Source: an uncultured Prosthecobacter sp. (GTDB lineage: Bacteria > Verrucomicrobiota > Verrucomicrobiia > Verrucomicrobiales > Verrucomicrobiaceae). Taken from it: a DNA stretch of 15,520 nucleotides. Location: positions 1 to 15,520 of the forward strand of contig CALDGV010000732.1 in NCBI GenBank assembly GCA_937941745.1. Direction: 5' to 3'. Made by a program: the position numbers and the translations under genes. Below the pieces are notes generated by a model, which saw only the letters and a list, made by a program, of their open reading frames with translations, had not been told where the DNA came from and did no database searches. Positions 6,589 through 14,589 of the stretch are shown here, in pieces (positions within the stretch are counted from its first letter, which is position 1; each line of letters starts with the position of its first letter).

Positions 6589-7436
6589 GGCCGCCCTCCT
6601 TTCAGCGAGGCCTCGTTGCCAAATTCGATGTCGGCCTCTTCAGGAATGACGTCGTAGCCAATCTCATAACCCTCCGCGCGTGCGCGCTTGGTCAGCATTT
6701 CAAAGTGCTGGGCTCCTGAGGGCTTGAAGTAAAAGACAACGTAGTGGCTGTCCGGCGAAGCCTGGCGCAGGTAGCTGGCAAAATCGGCCACTGAACCTGC
6801 CCCCGACGGGGTGCCATCCGGACGCTGAAAACGGATCAACGAGCTTTGCACCAGGACCAGGATCGGCAGCTTTTTCGAGCCATCACGCTCAGGAATGAGG
6901 GTGATCACGTTTTGACGCTCACGAGCACGTTTCAGCGAGCTCTGGGCATCAATGACCTTCTTTTCGAGGTCGGGAATGTCCTTGACCCATCCCGATGAAA
7001 GCAGCTCCCCCTCATGAAGCGAAGCATTCAATTGCTCCAGGCGGCTCAGCAGCTTCTTTTTCTCATCTCGCAGCAATGAATCCCTGCCCGTGGCATCCGC
7101 ATCCCGGTTCAAACCTGGAATGGGTCGGCCATCCATTTCGGCGATGCTGGTTTTAAGCTGCCCAATGAGCCGGCGCACAGTCGTTTCATCCAGGTCCGGC
7201 TGCCGCTCCCAGTCAGCCACCTGATGCTGAAGGGTGATGATCTGAGCTTTCATGGATTTCAGCTCCTCCTGCCTCTTGGCATAAGGCACCGCACCGCTTC
7301 CTTCCGCCAGCTTTTCATCCAGGTTCAAGGCCAGGAACAGCGCCAGGGCGATCAGGAACCCGGACGTGCCGGTGATGATGTCCTGAAAGGCAAAGAAGCT
7401 GATCCCGCCGGTCTGTCTGCCAAAGCGTGAGCGCAT
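6585..7436 (-). CDS. MotB/ExbD-like stator protein with coiled coil (first copy)
   Basis: A 283-aa single-pass protein. The N-terminus is basic (M-R-S-R-F-G-R), then G-G-I-S-F-F-A-F-Q-D-I-I-T-G leads into a membrane helix at about 17-38 with D19 at its start, the position of the proton-binding Asp in MotB/ExbD. Residues 45-185 form a coiled coil with heptad-spaced Leu/Ile and many Lys, Glu and Arg. The last 100 residues look like a small alpha/beta domain, with H-Y-V-V-F-Y-F-K-P-S-G and later Y-E-I-G-Y-D-V-I-P-E. The ATG at 7436 lies four bases after the channel gene's stop; an in-frame ATG at 7475 would overlap the channel gene by 35 bases. The F-Q-D-I-I-T motif resembles uncharacterised PVC-group proteins found beside MotA/TolQ genes, as I recall. 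It is the likely direct partner of the channel. Confidence 0.78.
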   Translation of the reverse strand: MRSRFGRQTGGISFFAFQDIITGTSGFLIALALFLALNLDEKLAEGSGAVPYAKRQEELKSMKAQIITLQHQVADWERQPDLDETTVRRLIGQLKTSIAEMDGRPIPGLNRDADATGRDSLLRDEKKKLLSRLEQLNASLHEGELLSSGWVKDIPDLEKKVIDAQSSLKRARERQNVITLIPERDGSKKLPILVLVQSSLIRFQRPDGTPSGAGSVADFASYLRQASPDSHYVVFYFKPSGAQHFEMLTKRARAEGYEIGYDVIPEEADIEFGNEASLKGGRP

Positions 7437-7440
7437 GAGA

Positions 7441-8295
7441 TTAGCGGCCGTTGAGCCGGAGTTTGCCTGCCACATTCTTGTGGCAGATGTCGTTGCAGGT
7501 GTCGAGGAACTCAGACTCGCGGCTCTGCAGCCAGCTTACCAGCAATTGCAGGATCAAGGCGCAGACGAGCGCCACGAGGGTGGTTTCAAAGGCTGTGGCC
7601 AGGCCGCCCGTGACATTTTGCAGCGAGCTGCGCAGGGCCACCATGTCCGCCCCAGCCGCCAGGGTGGTGGCAAAGGCACCGATGGCCTGGCTGAGCCCCT
7701 GCACCGTGCCAATGAAGCCAAGCACGGGAATCGCCCAGAGGAAGCCCTGCGTCATCGCATAGCTGGAGGCGATCTGTGCCTCATCATTCTCCGCCTGGAT
7801 CTTGAGAATCGCAGCCACATCGGCGGTGTGTCCGATGTTGTGAAGATTGGCCAGCGCCAGATCAATGCGGTTGAGCAGGATGAAGTGGCTCGGATCGTCC
7901 ACAATCGCCCCCATGCGCTCCCGCACGGCCCTCGCCGTGGCCGGCGTGAGCTCAAAGTCGGGCTGCTGAGGCATGACCGGCAGCTTTTCCGCCTTCACCT
8001 GGAGTTGAAACTTCCGCCATTTCAGAAACAGCATGGCCAGCGCCCAGAAGAAAAGCAGCATCGTCGGATAAGGGCATGGGCCGCGCTGGGTGAACATGTC
8101 GCGAAACCACGGCGGCACAGGACCGGCCACAACAACCGCATAAAAGAGGAGCGTCATCGCCAGTCCGAGCCAGAAGGCCAGCCACTTGTTCGGCGAGGTG
8201 AACCGGCCGCCCGAAAAGCCAATGCGGCGCTCAGGATCCATGCGCGACCAGCTGAGCATGAGCAGCGGAGAGGAAGAAAAGGGATTGGGGTCCAT
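7441..8295 (-). CDS. MotA/TolQ/ExbB-family proton channel protein
   Basis: A 284-aa inner-membrane protein with four hydrophobic segments at about 38-58, 78-95, 182-205 and 232-257, and a cytoplasmic loop of about 85 residues between the second and third. This is the MotA/TolQ/ExbB topology. The third segment contains P-V-L-G-F-I-G-T-V-Q-G-L, the family's conserved glycine-threonine motif, and the last carries G-L-A-T-A-F-E-T-T-L-V-A-L, matching the pore-lining ALxTTxxGL region. Family members form pentamers around a dimer of MotB/ExbD-type proteins and turn proton flow into rotation or force. Two candidate partners follow immediately downstream. The start ATG at 8295 gives a 37-residue polar N-terminus before the first helix. 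Compared with TolQ the N-terminus is longer and the C-terminal tail short, unlike the long-tailed ZorA of Zorya. Confidence 0.88.
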   Translation of the reverse strand: MDPNPFSSSPLLMLSWSRMDPERRIGFSGGRFTSPNKWLAFWLGLAMTLLFYAVVVAGPVPPWFRDMFTQRGPCPYPTMLLFFWALAMLFLKWRKFQLQVKAEKLPVMPQQPDFELTPATARAVRERMGAIVDDPSHFILLNRIDLALANLHNIGHTADVAAILKIQAENDEAQIASSYAMTQGFLWAIPVLGFIGTVQGLSQAIGAFATTLAAGADMVALRSSLQNVTGGLATAFETTLVALVCALILQLLVSWLQSRESEFLDTCNDICHKNVAGKLRLNGR

Positions 8296-8326
8296 GAGTG
8301 TTTGAAAAGACAGAGGCAGCAGGTTT

Positions 8327-8980
8327 TCAGGCGTCCCCGATGGGGAAGATGCGGCGGAAAAGATCCGGAGCCAAAAGAGCGGTCAAAACGGCCAGCGCGA
8401 GCGTGCTGTAGCCGATGATCACAGCCCCGAGCGCCAGTCCGCGTCCCTCCAGAAGCGGCTGCCTCTCCATCTGACGCAGTGCCAGGTGTCCAAGCACCAG
8501 GCTCGGCAGCCAGCTCACCAGGTTCAAGTAGGGCACGAAGCTGGCACAGCTCACCACAAAGGCGGCGACGGCCAGCCAGCATGTAGGAGCGACATCGGCA
8601 GCCCCCACCGCTTCGGAGTCTTCTGCCGATCTTGCGGCGGCCATGCTCGCTTTGATGAAAACCGGAGGCGCTTTGCCAAAGGGATCGGGCTTGGAAACCT
8701 GACCCTCGAAGCCCATTCTGCGCCGGCCAGACAGCCTCATCGGCTCTGCCGGCTCCATCTCCTTTTGCCGCAAAGCCGATCCCAGCAGGGCAGCTCGGCT
8801 TTCCAGTTCAGCCGCATCCAGGGACTCCAGATGATCACGCAAAGGCAGCCAGCCTGCATCGACGCGGATCTGATACAGAGAATGAATCTCCCCGGCCTGC
8901 AAAGCCTCCCGAATGCGTGTGATGGACCAGGGACCGATAGCCTGGCCTCGCCATTGGAGCTGATGCAGAGATTCGCTCAT
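8327..8980 (-). CDS. GYF-like domain plus DUF4190 membrane protein
   Basis: A 217-aa protein with an N-terminal GYF_2-type domain at about 7-52: W-R-G-Q-A-I-G-P-W-S-I near 10-20, and D-A-G-W-L-P-L-R near 41-48. In this bacterial domain a G-P-[FYW]-S turn and a late Trp form a peptide-binding face. A polar linker of about 80 residues follows, then two C-terminal membrane helices of the DUF4190 type (about 133-200) with L-V-L-G-H-L-A-L-R-Q between them and R-G-L-A-L-G-A-V-I-I-G-Y in the second. The GYF part would face the cytoplasm. In this operon it could tether a proline-rich partner; the Pro-rich linker of the GAP1 protein is one candidate. The ATG at 8980 overlaps the preceding stop as TGATG; a GTG at 8983 would add one residue. 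Confidence 0.82.
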   Translation of the reverse strand: MSESLHQLQWRGQAIGPWSITRIREALQAGEIHSLYQIRVDAGWLPLRDHLESLDAAELESRAALLGSALRQKEMEPAEPMRLSGRRRMGFEGQVSKPDPFGKAPPVFIKASMAAARSAEDSEAVGAADVAPTCWLAVAAFVVSCASFVPYLNLVSWLPSLVLGHLALRQMERQPLLEGRGLALGAVIIGYSTLALAVLTALLAPDLFRRIFPIGDA

Positions 8981-11964
8981 CACTTCAGGAAAGGAGTTTC
9001 TGACGGTGCTGAACCCGCGGATGCCGAAGCTTTCCCGGCCAAGCTGCCATGATAGTCCCGCAGCAGTTCCTGGCGGTCGAGAGGCAGAAAAAGCACTGGA
9101 GTGAAGGGGGGCACCTCAGCAGAAACGGAGGCCGTGCCTGCGGCTACTGGCTTAGGAGAGCTCTTGGTGGCCAGCCAGACTTCCTGGGCTGCACGTGCGG
9201 CATTGTTGAGCTTCACACGACGGTCGGTGTCCACAAAGCCACCAAACCTCACGCCTGCAGCCACCACCCGCATGATCAGCACCCGGCGCGCCTGGGCCTC
9301 CTTTTCATACTGCGGAGCTTGTCGGCTGGAGAAAAAACCTTCCAGCGCACCGTCGAACTGGGCACGCACCTTGGGGATCATCCAGTCTTCACTGCGCAGC
9401 GGATAGCTGCCGATCAAACGATGCAACTCAGCCAGGTCAGCCCGCAACGAAGCGCACAGGTGCCATCCCCAGGCAAAAGGCCGGTCACGTGTCAGGCGTT
9501 CCAGCTCAAGCATGATGTAGGCCTTGGCGAGCGGGGGGGCGGTGGCATCTCCCATCAGACGATCCAGGGTGTCGAGAAGGCTTCGTTCAAACTTCTCACC
9601 GTTCGCATCCGTCATCCGGTCAAGCTGAAGGCTTTTCACCAGCGTGCCTGTCGTGCTGGGCCGGGAACTGAGCACGCTCTGCCCCTGCTCGCTGCCGCCG
9701 CCGATGGCGAGGCGCTTGAAGTCCTGCTGAATGAATGCTGCCCCTGTATCTTCAGGATGAGGATCGAAGGCCTTGCCGCTCCAGCGCCTCTGGCTGTCGC
9801 CAATGCGGCCTTCACTCAAAGGCCCCAGACTCCAGACGCTGCGCTTTCCACGGCCGCTGGAATGATCCATAATCACATTCTCCCAGATGCCGTTGAGGTT
9901 CGGATCATCCCGAAGTGCGAGCAGCACCTTCAGATCATGCTCCTGGGGTGTTTCGGGATGCATGGCAGCACCACTCACATCCTCCACCGCAGCTTTCCAC
10001 ATGGCCAGGTCGCCATTCATGAGCAGGCTGGCCAGAAACTGCTCCTCCGTGGGCAGGGCATTGAGTGCGCTGGCTGCAGGTGCGGCTTCGATGAAGGCGA
10101 TCTCCTGCCAGAGCGAGAGTACGTTGCGGTATTCAGCGAGGCTGGTGGCCGCAGCGGTCTTTTCACGAACTTCGCCCAGCCGGTGCAGGGCCTCACGAAA
10201 GGTCTGCAGGCGCTGGCGGGCATTCCTGATCTGCGCCTCCAGGTCTGCTGGCAGTTGCAGCGAAGCTGCTTCTGGACGGGTGTAGGCTTCCAACCCTGCG
10301 ACCTGGCTTTCAAGCCTTGCCACAGTCGCCTCCACCTCAACAGCCGGCTTTTCAAAGCTCAAGCCGGACTTCAGTTCGCCAGCCATGCCCTCCAACTGCC
10401 TGCGCACTTCCTGGCTGCGGTTGGCGCCGAGATCTGCCAGCATGAGTTCGGACTTGGTCTTCAGGGCACTGATGCGCTGATTCACACCAGCCGCCACATC
10501 CCCAGGAAGCTGCGCTGCCAGCGCCCTGGCATCTTCCAGACGTTTCAGCACTTCGGCAGGCTTCAACGAGCCAAATTCGGCCTCCAGCGACTTCAACGCC
10601 ACCTCAGCCTGCCCGAGCAAACCCTGGCTTTGGCCGGTCCACGCTTCGGTTTCCTCGATTCTTGTGCGCAGGTAGGGCCAGCGAAGCAGAAGCGGATGCT
10701 CGCTTCTGAGCACGGCCACCAGCTTGGCTGCCGGCTCCGCAAGCTGGCGGGCCTTGTAGCTGGCAAGGTCAAGGGCGTAGGCTCGCGCCTGCCAGCCATG
10801 CCAGGCAACCCCAGCCACCGCGAGCAGAAAGGCGATCAAAGCCGCCGCAGAAAGGAAGGCACGGGCACGCACCCTGTTGCGGGCATGCTCAAGCGCAGAA
10901 CGAATTTTCTGCCCAACCTGCCTCAGACGGGTGAGAACATCTTCTGCCACAGGCAGGCCATGGCTTTCCAGTTCTCGCCACCGACGGATGAACTGCTCAT
11001 CCAACGAGGCAGCTTCCGAAAGCCGGGGCGGCGTGCCTGTCAGGAGCCGAGTCTCGGCTTCTTGGACAAAGGCCTGAAAGCCGCTCAAAGAGCGCTCAAA
11101 GGCACGCTGACGTTCAATCGCGTTGCGCCGCTGGCTGCAGGCGGCTGTGAGCACCTCGAAGGCGCTCCTCAAGCTTCCATCAAGGCGGAGATCGTGCTTG
11201 AAAACCAGGTCGCCCACCATCTCGCAGGCCAGCAAAACCGCCTCCCATTCGCCAGCGGTATGATGCTTCTCAGCCTCGGCAATCAGACTGGGAATCTTCT
11301 CCTCAGCCTGACGACGACGCAGCGCCTGGCGGATCCCTTCGGCCTGGATGAACTCGGCAGCATCTGCGCGCTTGTCTTCCGGCACGGTCATCGCGACCTT
11401 TTCCGCCAGGACGGCAATACGTTCCTCATCATCCGTCTTCAGTGCCGCACGGAGTTCCTCCATGGATTCCTGCCACTGCTTGTTTTCCAGGCGCTGCAGT
11501 TCGGCGCGGGCGTTGTCATCACCAGGATTCAGCTTCAGAATCGTGCGAACGATGCGCAGGGCCTTCTCGTTCTCCCGGGAAAGCACCGCTGCACGGAAGT
11601 CTTTGTAAAGCGGGTGATTCGCCGTGACCCCTTGGGCATAAAGCCGGTCCAGCGCCTGCACGGTCCTGGCATCAAGCCTTGGCGCGACCGGCAGCCGGTG
11701 AGCCTGACAGAAATCCAGCCAGGCTTTCTCACCGCCGAAGCTGAGCGCAGCCGCCAGATCCAGCAGCGGAGGCTCTTCTTCGGCGGCCTGCAGCGCCTGA
11801 TAGTCACTGCCTTTCGCCAGCATGGCAGCGATGCGTTCGAGCCGTGCAGAGCACTCTTGTGAGAGCCGTGCATAGGTGACTGCCGCCTGCTCCACGGCAC
11901 TGGAGACGATGCCCGTCTGCAAAGTGGAGCGGATGAGTTCGATGGTGTCTGTGGGGGGCTTCAT
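8980..11964 (-). CDS. Large single-pass coiled-coil membrane protein, 994 aa, unknown family
   Basis: I do not recognise a named family. Residues 1-365 are almost wholly alpha-helical and charged, with tetratricopeptide-like stretches (for example A-L-R-I-V-R-T-I-L-K-L-N-P-G-D at 135-149). A basic segment (R-N-R-V-R-A-R at 362-368) precedes one membrane helix at about 367-388, so the N-terminal part should be cytoplasmic and the rest periplasmic. Roughly 395-640 is helical with heptad spacing. Then comes a mixed region with a Gly/Ser-rich patch around 700-790, another helical domain to about 935, and a Pro/Ala/Ser-rich tail. It has no Walker motif, signal peptide or peptidoglycan-binding motif. 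The gene starts inside the GAP1 stop (ATGA) and ends inside the GYF start (TGATG), which fixes both boundaries. It could link the cytoplasmic GTPase module to periplasmic parts of the complex. Confidence 0.8.
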   Translation of the reverse strand: MKPPTDTIELIRSTLQTGIVSSAVEQAAVTYARLSQECSARLERIAAMLAKGSDYQALQAAEEEPPLLDLAAALSFGGEKAWLDFCQAHRLPVAPRLDARTVQALDRLYAQGVTANHPLYKDFRAAVLSRENEKALRIVRTILKLNPGDDNARAELQRLENKQWQESMEELRAALKTDDEERIAVLAEKVAMTVPEDKRADAAEFIQAEGIRQALRRRQAEEKIPSLIAEAEKHHTAGEWEAVLLACEMVGDLVFKHDLRLDGSLRSAFEVLTAACSQRRNAIERQRAFERSLSGFQAFVQEAETRLLTGTPPRLSEAASLDEQFIRRWRELESHGLPVAEDVLTRLRQVGQKIRSALEHARNRVRARAFLSAAALIAFLLAVAGVAWHGWQARAYALDLASYKARQLAEPAAKLVAVLRSEHPLLLRWPYLRTRIEETEAWTGQSQGLLGQAEVALKSLEAEFGSLKPAEVLKRLEDARALAAQLPGDVAAGVNQRISALKTKSELMLADLGANRSQEVRRQLEGMAGELKSGLSFEKPAVEVEATVARLESQVAGLEAYTRPEAASLQLPADLEAQIRNARQRLQTFREALHRLGEVREKTAAATSLAEYRNVLSLWQEIAFIEAAPAASALNALPTEEQFLASLLMNGDLAMWKAAVEDVSGAAMHPETPQEHDLKVLLALRDDPNLNGIWENVIMDHSSGRGKRSVWSLGPLSEGRIGDSQRRWSGKAFDPHPEDTGAAFIQQDFKRLAIGGGSEQGQSVLSSRPSTTGTLVKSLQLDRMTDANGEKFERSLLDTLDRLMGDATAPPLAKAYIMLELERLTRDRPFAWGWHLCASLRADLAELHRLIGSYPLRSEDWMIPKVRAQFDGALEGFFSSRQAPQYEKEAQARRVLIMRVVAAGVRFGGFVDTDRRVKLNNAARAAQEVWLATKSSPKPVAAGTASVSAEVPPFTPVLFLPLDRQELLRDYHGSLAGKASASAGSAPSETPFLK

Positions 11965-14573
11965 GGGGCGGACTCGATCTTGATCTCACACAGTCTTCTG
12001 AGACCGGCAAACAGGCTGTAAAACCCCTTCGGAAGACCAAGGGAGGCCGGAGTCATGGGGACGAGGGCTTTACGATCCCCTTCGAGCTGAAGAAGGCGCT
12101 GCTGACGAACGGCCAGCGAATCATCCAAACGCCGAGCCTGCTCTTCCTTTTGAGCCTTGGCGAGCTTGCTGGCGGCCAGTTCGGACCGGCGCTGCTCATC
12201 AATCCGGATTCCCTGGCGAAGGGTTTCCAGCTCTTGATCCAGGCTGACGAGCCTGAATTTCGCCGCACTGTCGCTGACAGGCGAAAGATCAGCCTCAACC
12301 AGCATCCGCCTGCCTTCGGCACGCAGCCGGAAACGGCGTGATGGATCATCGACATTTTGCAGCCTGAGCGGCGGATTGCCGACGATGCTCAGGGTTTGCA
12401 GCCAGCGTGAAGCCTGAGCATCGAGATACGTGGCCGTTCCTGCAATTTCAGCCTTGAATGAAAACCCCTCCGAAGCAGGCCAGGCATCCACCAGTTCCGC
12501 CGCCTTGGGCAGAACAATGACCTCAAACAGCACTTGGGCACCGCTGGCATTTCGGCTGATCAGGCGTGTGGCGACCGTTGGATCCGGCAGCCTGACCAGA
12601 CGGCGCTGACTGAACTCCAAAGGCAGAGGATCGTTGAAGCTCTTGCGATAGACACCGGCTGCACCCAGGGGCCTGAGACGAGCAAGCCTGGATTCAGGAT
12701 CGCCCACGGATCCGATGAAGACCTGCATTTCAGGTTCCGTGGGCAGGGACGGCAGTTGCTCCAAAGCCTGGACCAGTGACATCAGCGCTGTCTCCATGAC
12801 GATGTAGCGAGGATGAGCTGAGGCCGGTCCATCGGCAGGAATCACCGGCTCTCGCGTGGTCTCGGCGGGCGGCATGATCACGGGTGGTGGAGTCACTGCG
12901 ACGGGTGCCTGAGCGCTGGGGGCCTGGAGTTGCTGGCGAATCTGATCACGCAGCCAGACAGGGGCTTCAGGCAGGTTCTGCGCCTTCTTCAGCGTTTCGC
13001 GATCGGCTTCCGTGAGCTGCGCGGGAGCCTTGGAGGCCAGTTCCCAGGCCTGAATCCAGCCAGGCTCCTCCGAGGCAGTGAGTTGCATGCTGCTGAGAAG
13101 GTCCCGCCATTGACGCGGCGTGCCCTGGCTCGGTGGGCGGGCAACAAGATGCTTGAGCACCTGCTGATGAATCTCCTCTGGCAGCACCTCCGGCATCTCT
13201 GGCACACCCCCAAAAACGAGCGCCACCTCGCTCCACTGCTCCTTCATACGGCTTACGGTCACGAGCACCTTGGAATGCACCTCTTGAGGATCATCGCCAG
13301 ACCAGGCGGGATCACGAACCCCCTCCTGAACCCAGCGCAGCCAGGAACGGAAACCCAGGACGAGGTCCGTGAACTCGTCCTGCGTGCTGGGCGGCATGGA
13401 AATCTCCGCTGGCCGAAGTGGTTCACGGATGGCCGCCAGAATCTGCTGGAGCGTTTCGCGATGGGCCTCCACCAAAGCCTTGTCACCCTGTGCCTTGAGC
13501 CAGTTTTGCGTCGCAGGCAGCTGCAGGCGGTGCCTTTGCCAAAGCTCATCCACGTCCCGCGCCAGGCTGATGGCATCCTGCGGATGGTTCTTTTGGAAAG
13601 AACCCAGGCGAGGAAGCTGGGGCAGCAGCAGCCATGAAAGCATGCCCAGCAGCGCCATGCCGGCTGCAACCGCCACCAGCGGCCAGGGCGAACGAGCTCC
13701 GCGTGGATGATTCTCTGGAAACAAGGGCGGCAAAGGTGTCGCCACCTGAACCGGCGCATTCACAGGAGAAGCCGGAGGCTGAAACTGAGGAATCGCAGCG
13801 CTGACTGGAATTGTTTTGCTTTCGTGAAGCCTGGGCGCAGGCAGTGTCTGTGGCTGGGTGAGGTCAAAAACGGTTCGGGAAGCCGACTCCACCTGGGAAC
13901 GCAGCGGCGAATCATGGGCCAGGGCCAGCCAGCGTAAATCCGCAAGGTCATCAGTCGGCTCGACATGGGTAGTGAAGGTGACCAGCCAGGCCGAAGTGCC
14001 GCCCACCTTGGCCAACGATTCATGGAAAAGCTCCAAGGCACCCTCCTCGCTAGGCAGGAGAAGCAGGCAGCGCTGAGCCTGGGCAGGCAGGGCTGCGTTT
14101 GCAGCGTCATGCGTCAGCTTCTGCCAGGCTCCAGACTCTTGGCTGGGACGGAAGCTGGCCAAGGAGACTTCCTCATCGGGTCCGAAAAAACGAGGAGACT
14201 CGTTCCAGCCTCCCAGCCAGCGCATCTGCCGGAGAACATCCGCCGGGGTCAGGCCTGCTTCAGCTGCACCCCGGGCCTCCCGAGCCTCCAAGATCAAGTG
14301 ATGAGCGATGTGGTTGGTGCGCCCGGTATAATCCGAACCCGCATCACGGATGCAGCTCAGCACATGATGGCTGCCGGCACCCACATGCAGGATGCGATGA
14401 CTGAAGACCACACGACGCGGGTTCAACCCGGGAGTGTGGGCGAACTGCGACACACGCTCCACCGCTGCCGCCAGCAGCGCCCCCACCGACCGATGCCTCG
14501 CCACCGTGCCAAAGCCCGTCCGGCCCGCTTCGAGCAGGCGGGGGGCTGAGGTATAAATGAGCTGGTGGGCCAT
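11961..14573 (-). CDS. GAP1-type GTPase-associated protein with membrane anchor, 870 aa
   Basis: The N-terminus resembles the GAP1-N2 domain as I recall it. It reads H-Q-L-I-Y-T-S-A at 3-10, V-V-F-S-H-R-I at 55-61, and the strongly diagnostic D-Y-T-G-R-T-N-H-I-A-H-H-L near 81-93, then P-A-D-V-L and G-G-W at 110-123. W-L-V-T-F-T-T at 196-202 belongs to the following middle part. GAP1 proteins are encoded beside TRAFAC-type GTPases and were proposed as their partners in conflict systems. Here a Pro-rich linker (255-290) leads to one membrane helix at about 297-318, which is followed by some 550 residues, probably periplasmic. These comprise a helical region, a Pro-rich linker near 545-590, a beta-rich region, and a short coiled coil near 780-835. 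It begins 16 bases after the GTPase stop and overlaps the next gene as ATGA. Domain naming is from memory; the membrane fusion is seen directly. Confidence 0.78.
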   Translation of the reverse strand: MAHQLIYTSAPRLLEAGRTGFGTVARHRSVGALLAAAVERVSQFAHTPGLNPRRVVFSHRILHVGAGSHHVLSCIRDAGSDYTGRTNHIAHHLILEAREARGAAEAGLTPADVLRQMRWLGGWNESPRFFGPDEEVSLASFRPSQESGAWQKLTHDAANAALPAQAQRCLLLLPSEEGALELFHESLAKVGGTSAWLVTFTTHVEPTDDLADLRWLALAHDSPLRSQVESASRTVFDLTQPQTLPAPRLHESKTIPVSAAIPQFQPPASPVNAPVQVATPLPPLFPENHPRGARSPWPLVAVAAGMALLGMLSWLLLPQLPRLGSFQKNHPQDAISLARDVDELWQRHRLQLPATQNWLKAQGDKALVEAHRETLQQILAAIREPLRPAEISMPPSTQDEFTDLVLGFRSWLRWVQEGVRDPAWSGDDPQEVHSKVLVTVSRMKEQWSEVALVFGGVPEMPEVLPEEIHQQVLKHLVARPPSQGTPRQWRDLLSSMQLTASEEPGWIQAWELASKAPAQLTEADRETLKKAQNLPEAPVWLRDQIRQQLQAPSAQAPVAVTPPPVIMPPAETTREPVIPADGPASAHPRYIVMETALMSLVQALEQLPSLPTEPEMQVFIGSVGDPESRLARLRPLGAAGVYRKSFNDPLPLEFSQRRLVRLPDPTVATRLISRNASGAQVLFEVIVLPKAAELVDAWPASEGFSFKAEIAGTATYLDAQASRWLQTLSIVGNPPLRLQNVDDPSRRFRLRAEGRRMLVEADLSPVSDSAAKFRLVSLDQELETLRQGIRIDEQRRSELAASKLAKAQKEEQARRLDDSLAVRQQRLLQLEGDRKALVPMTPASLGLPKGFYSLFAGLRRLCEIKIESAP

Positions 14574-14589
14574 GGAACAGACAGGACAT

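Noticed and set aside
5608..6657. A 349-codon plus-strand open frame opposite the second stator gene
   Set aside because: It lacks any domain or ribosome binding site, and the minus-strand gene has a membrane helix, a coiled coil and an ATGA coupling.
5650..8295. Reading the channel and stators as a true Zorya (ZorAB) system
   Set aside because: The channel lacks the long ZorA tail, the stators lack a recognisable OmpA-like peptidoglycan-binding domain, and no ZorC, ZorD or ZorE-like gene is seen.
5650..8295. Ordinary TolQR/ExbBD transport genes
   Set aside because: There is no TonB, TolA, TolB or receptor gene. The stators are two to three times the length of ExbD/TolR and are embedded in the GTPase operon.
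7435..8418. A 327-codon plus-strand open frame opposite the proton channel gene
   Set aside because: The product is His/Arg/Gln-rich and featureless, whereas the opposite strand encodes a clear MotA/TolQ-family protein.
9049..11862. A 937-codon open frame on the plus strand opposite the 994-aa gene
   Set aside because: It is a shadow of a GC-rich, alanine/leucine/glutamate-rich gene read in reverse. Its product is rich in Gly, His, Gln, Cys and Arg without domains, and the opposite frame has coupled start/stop overlaps at both ends.
12930..13637. A 235-codon plus-strand open frame inside the GAP1-type gene
   Set aside because: It is antisense shadow coding, with no domain and no plausible start signal.
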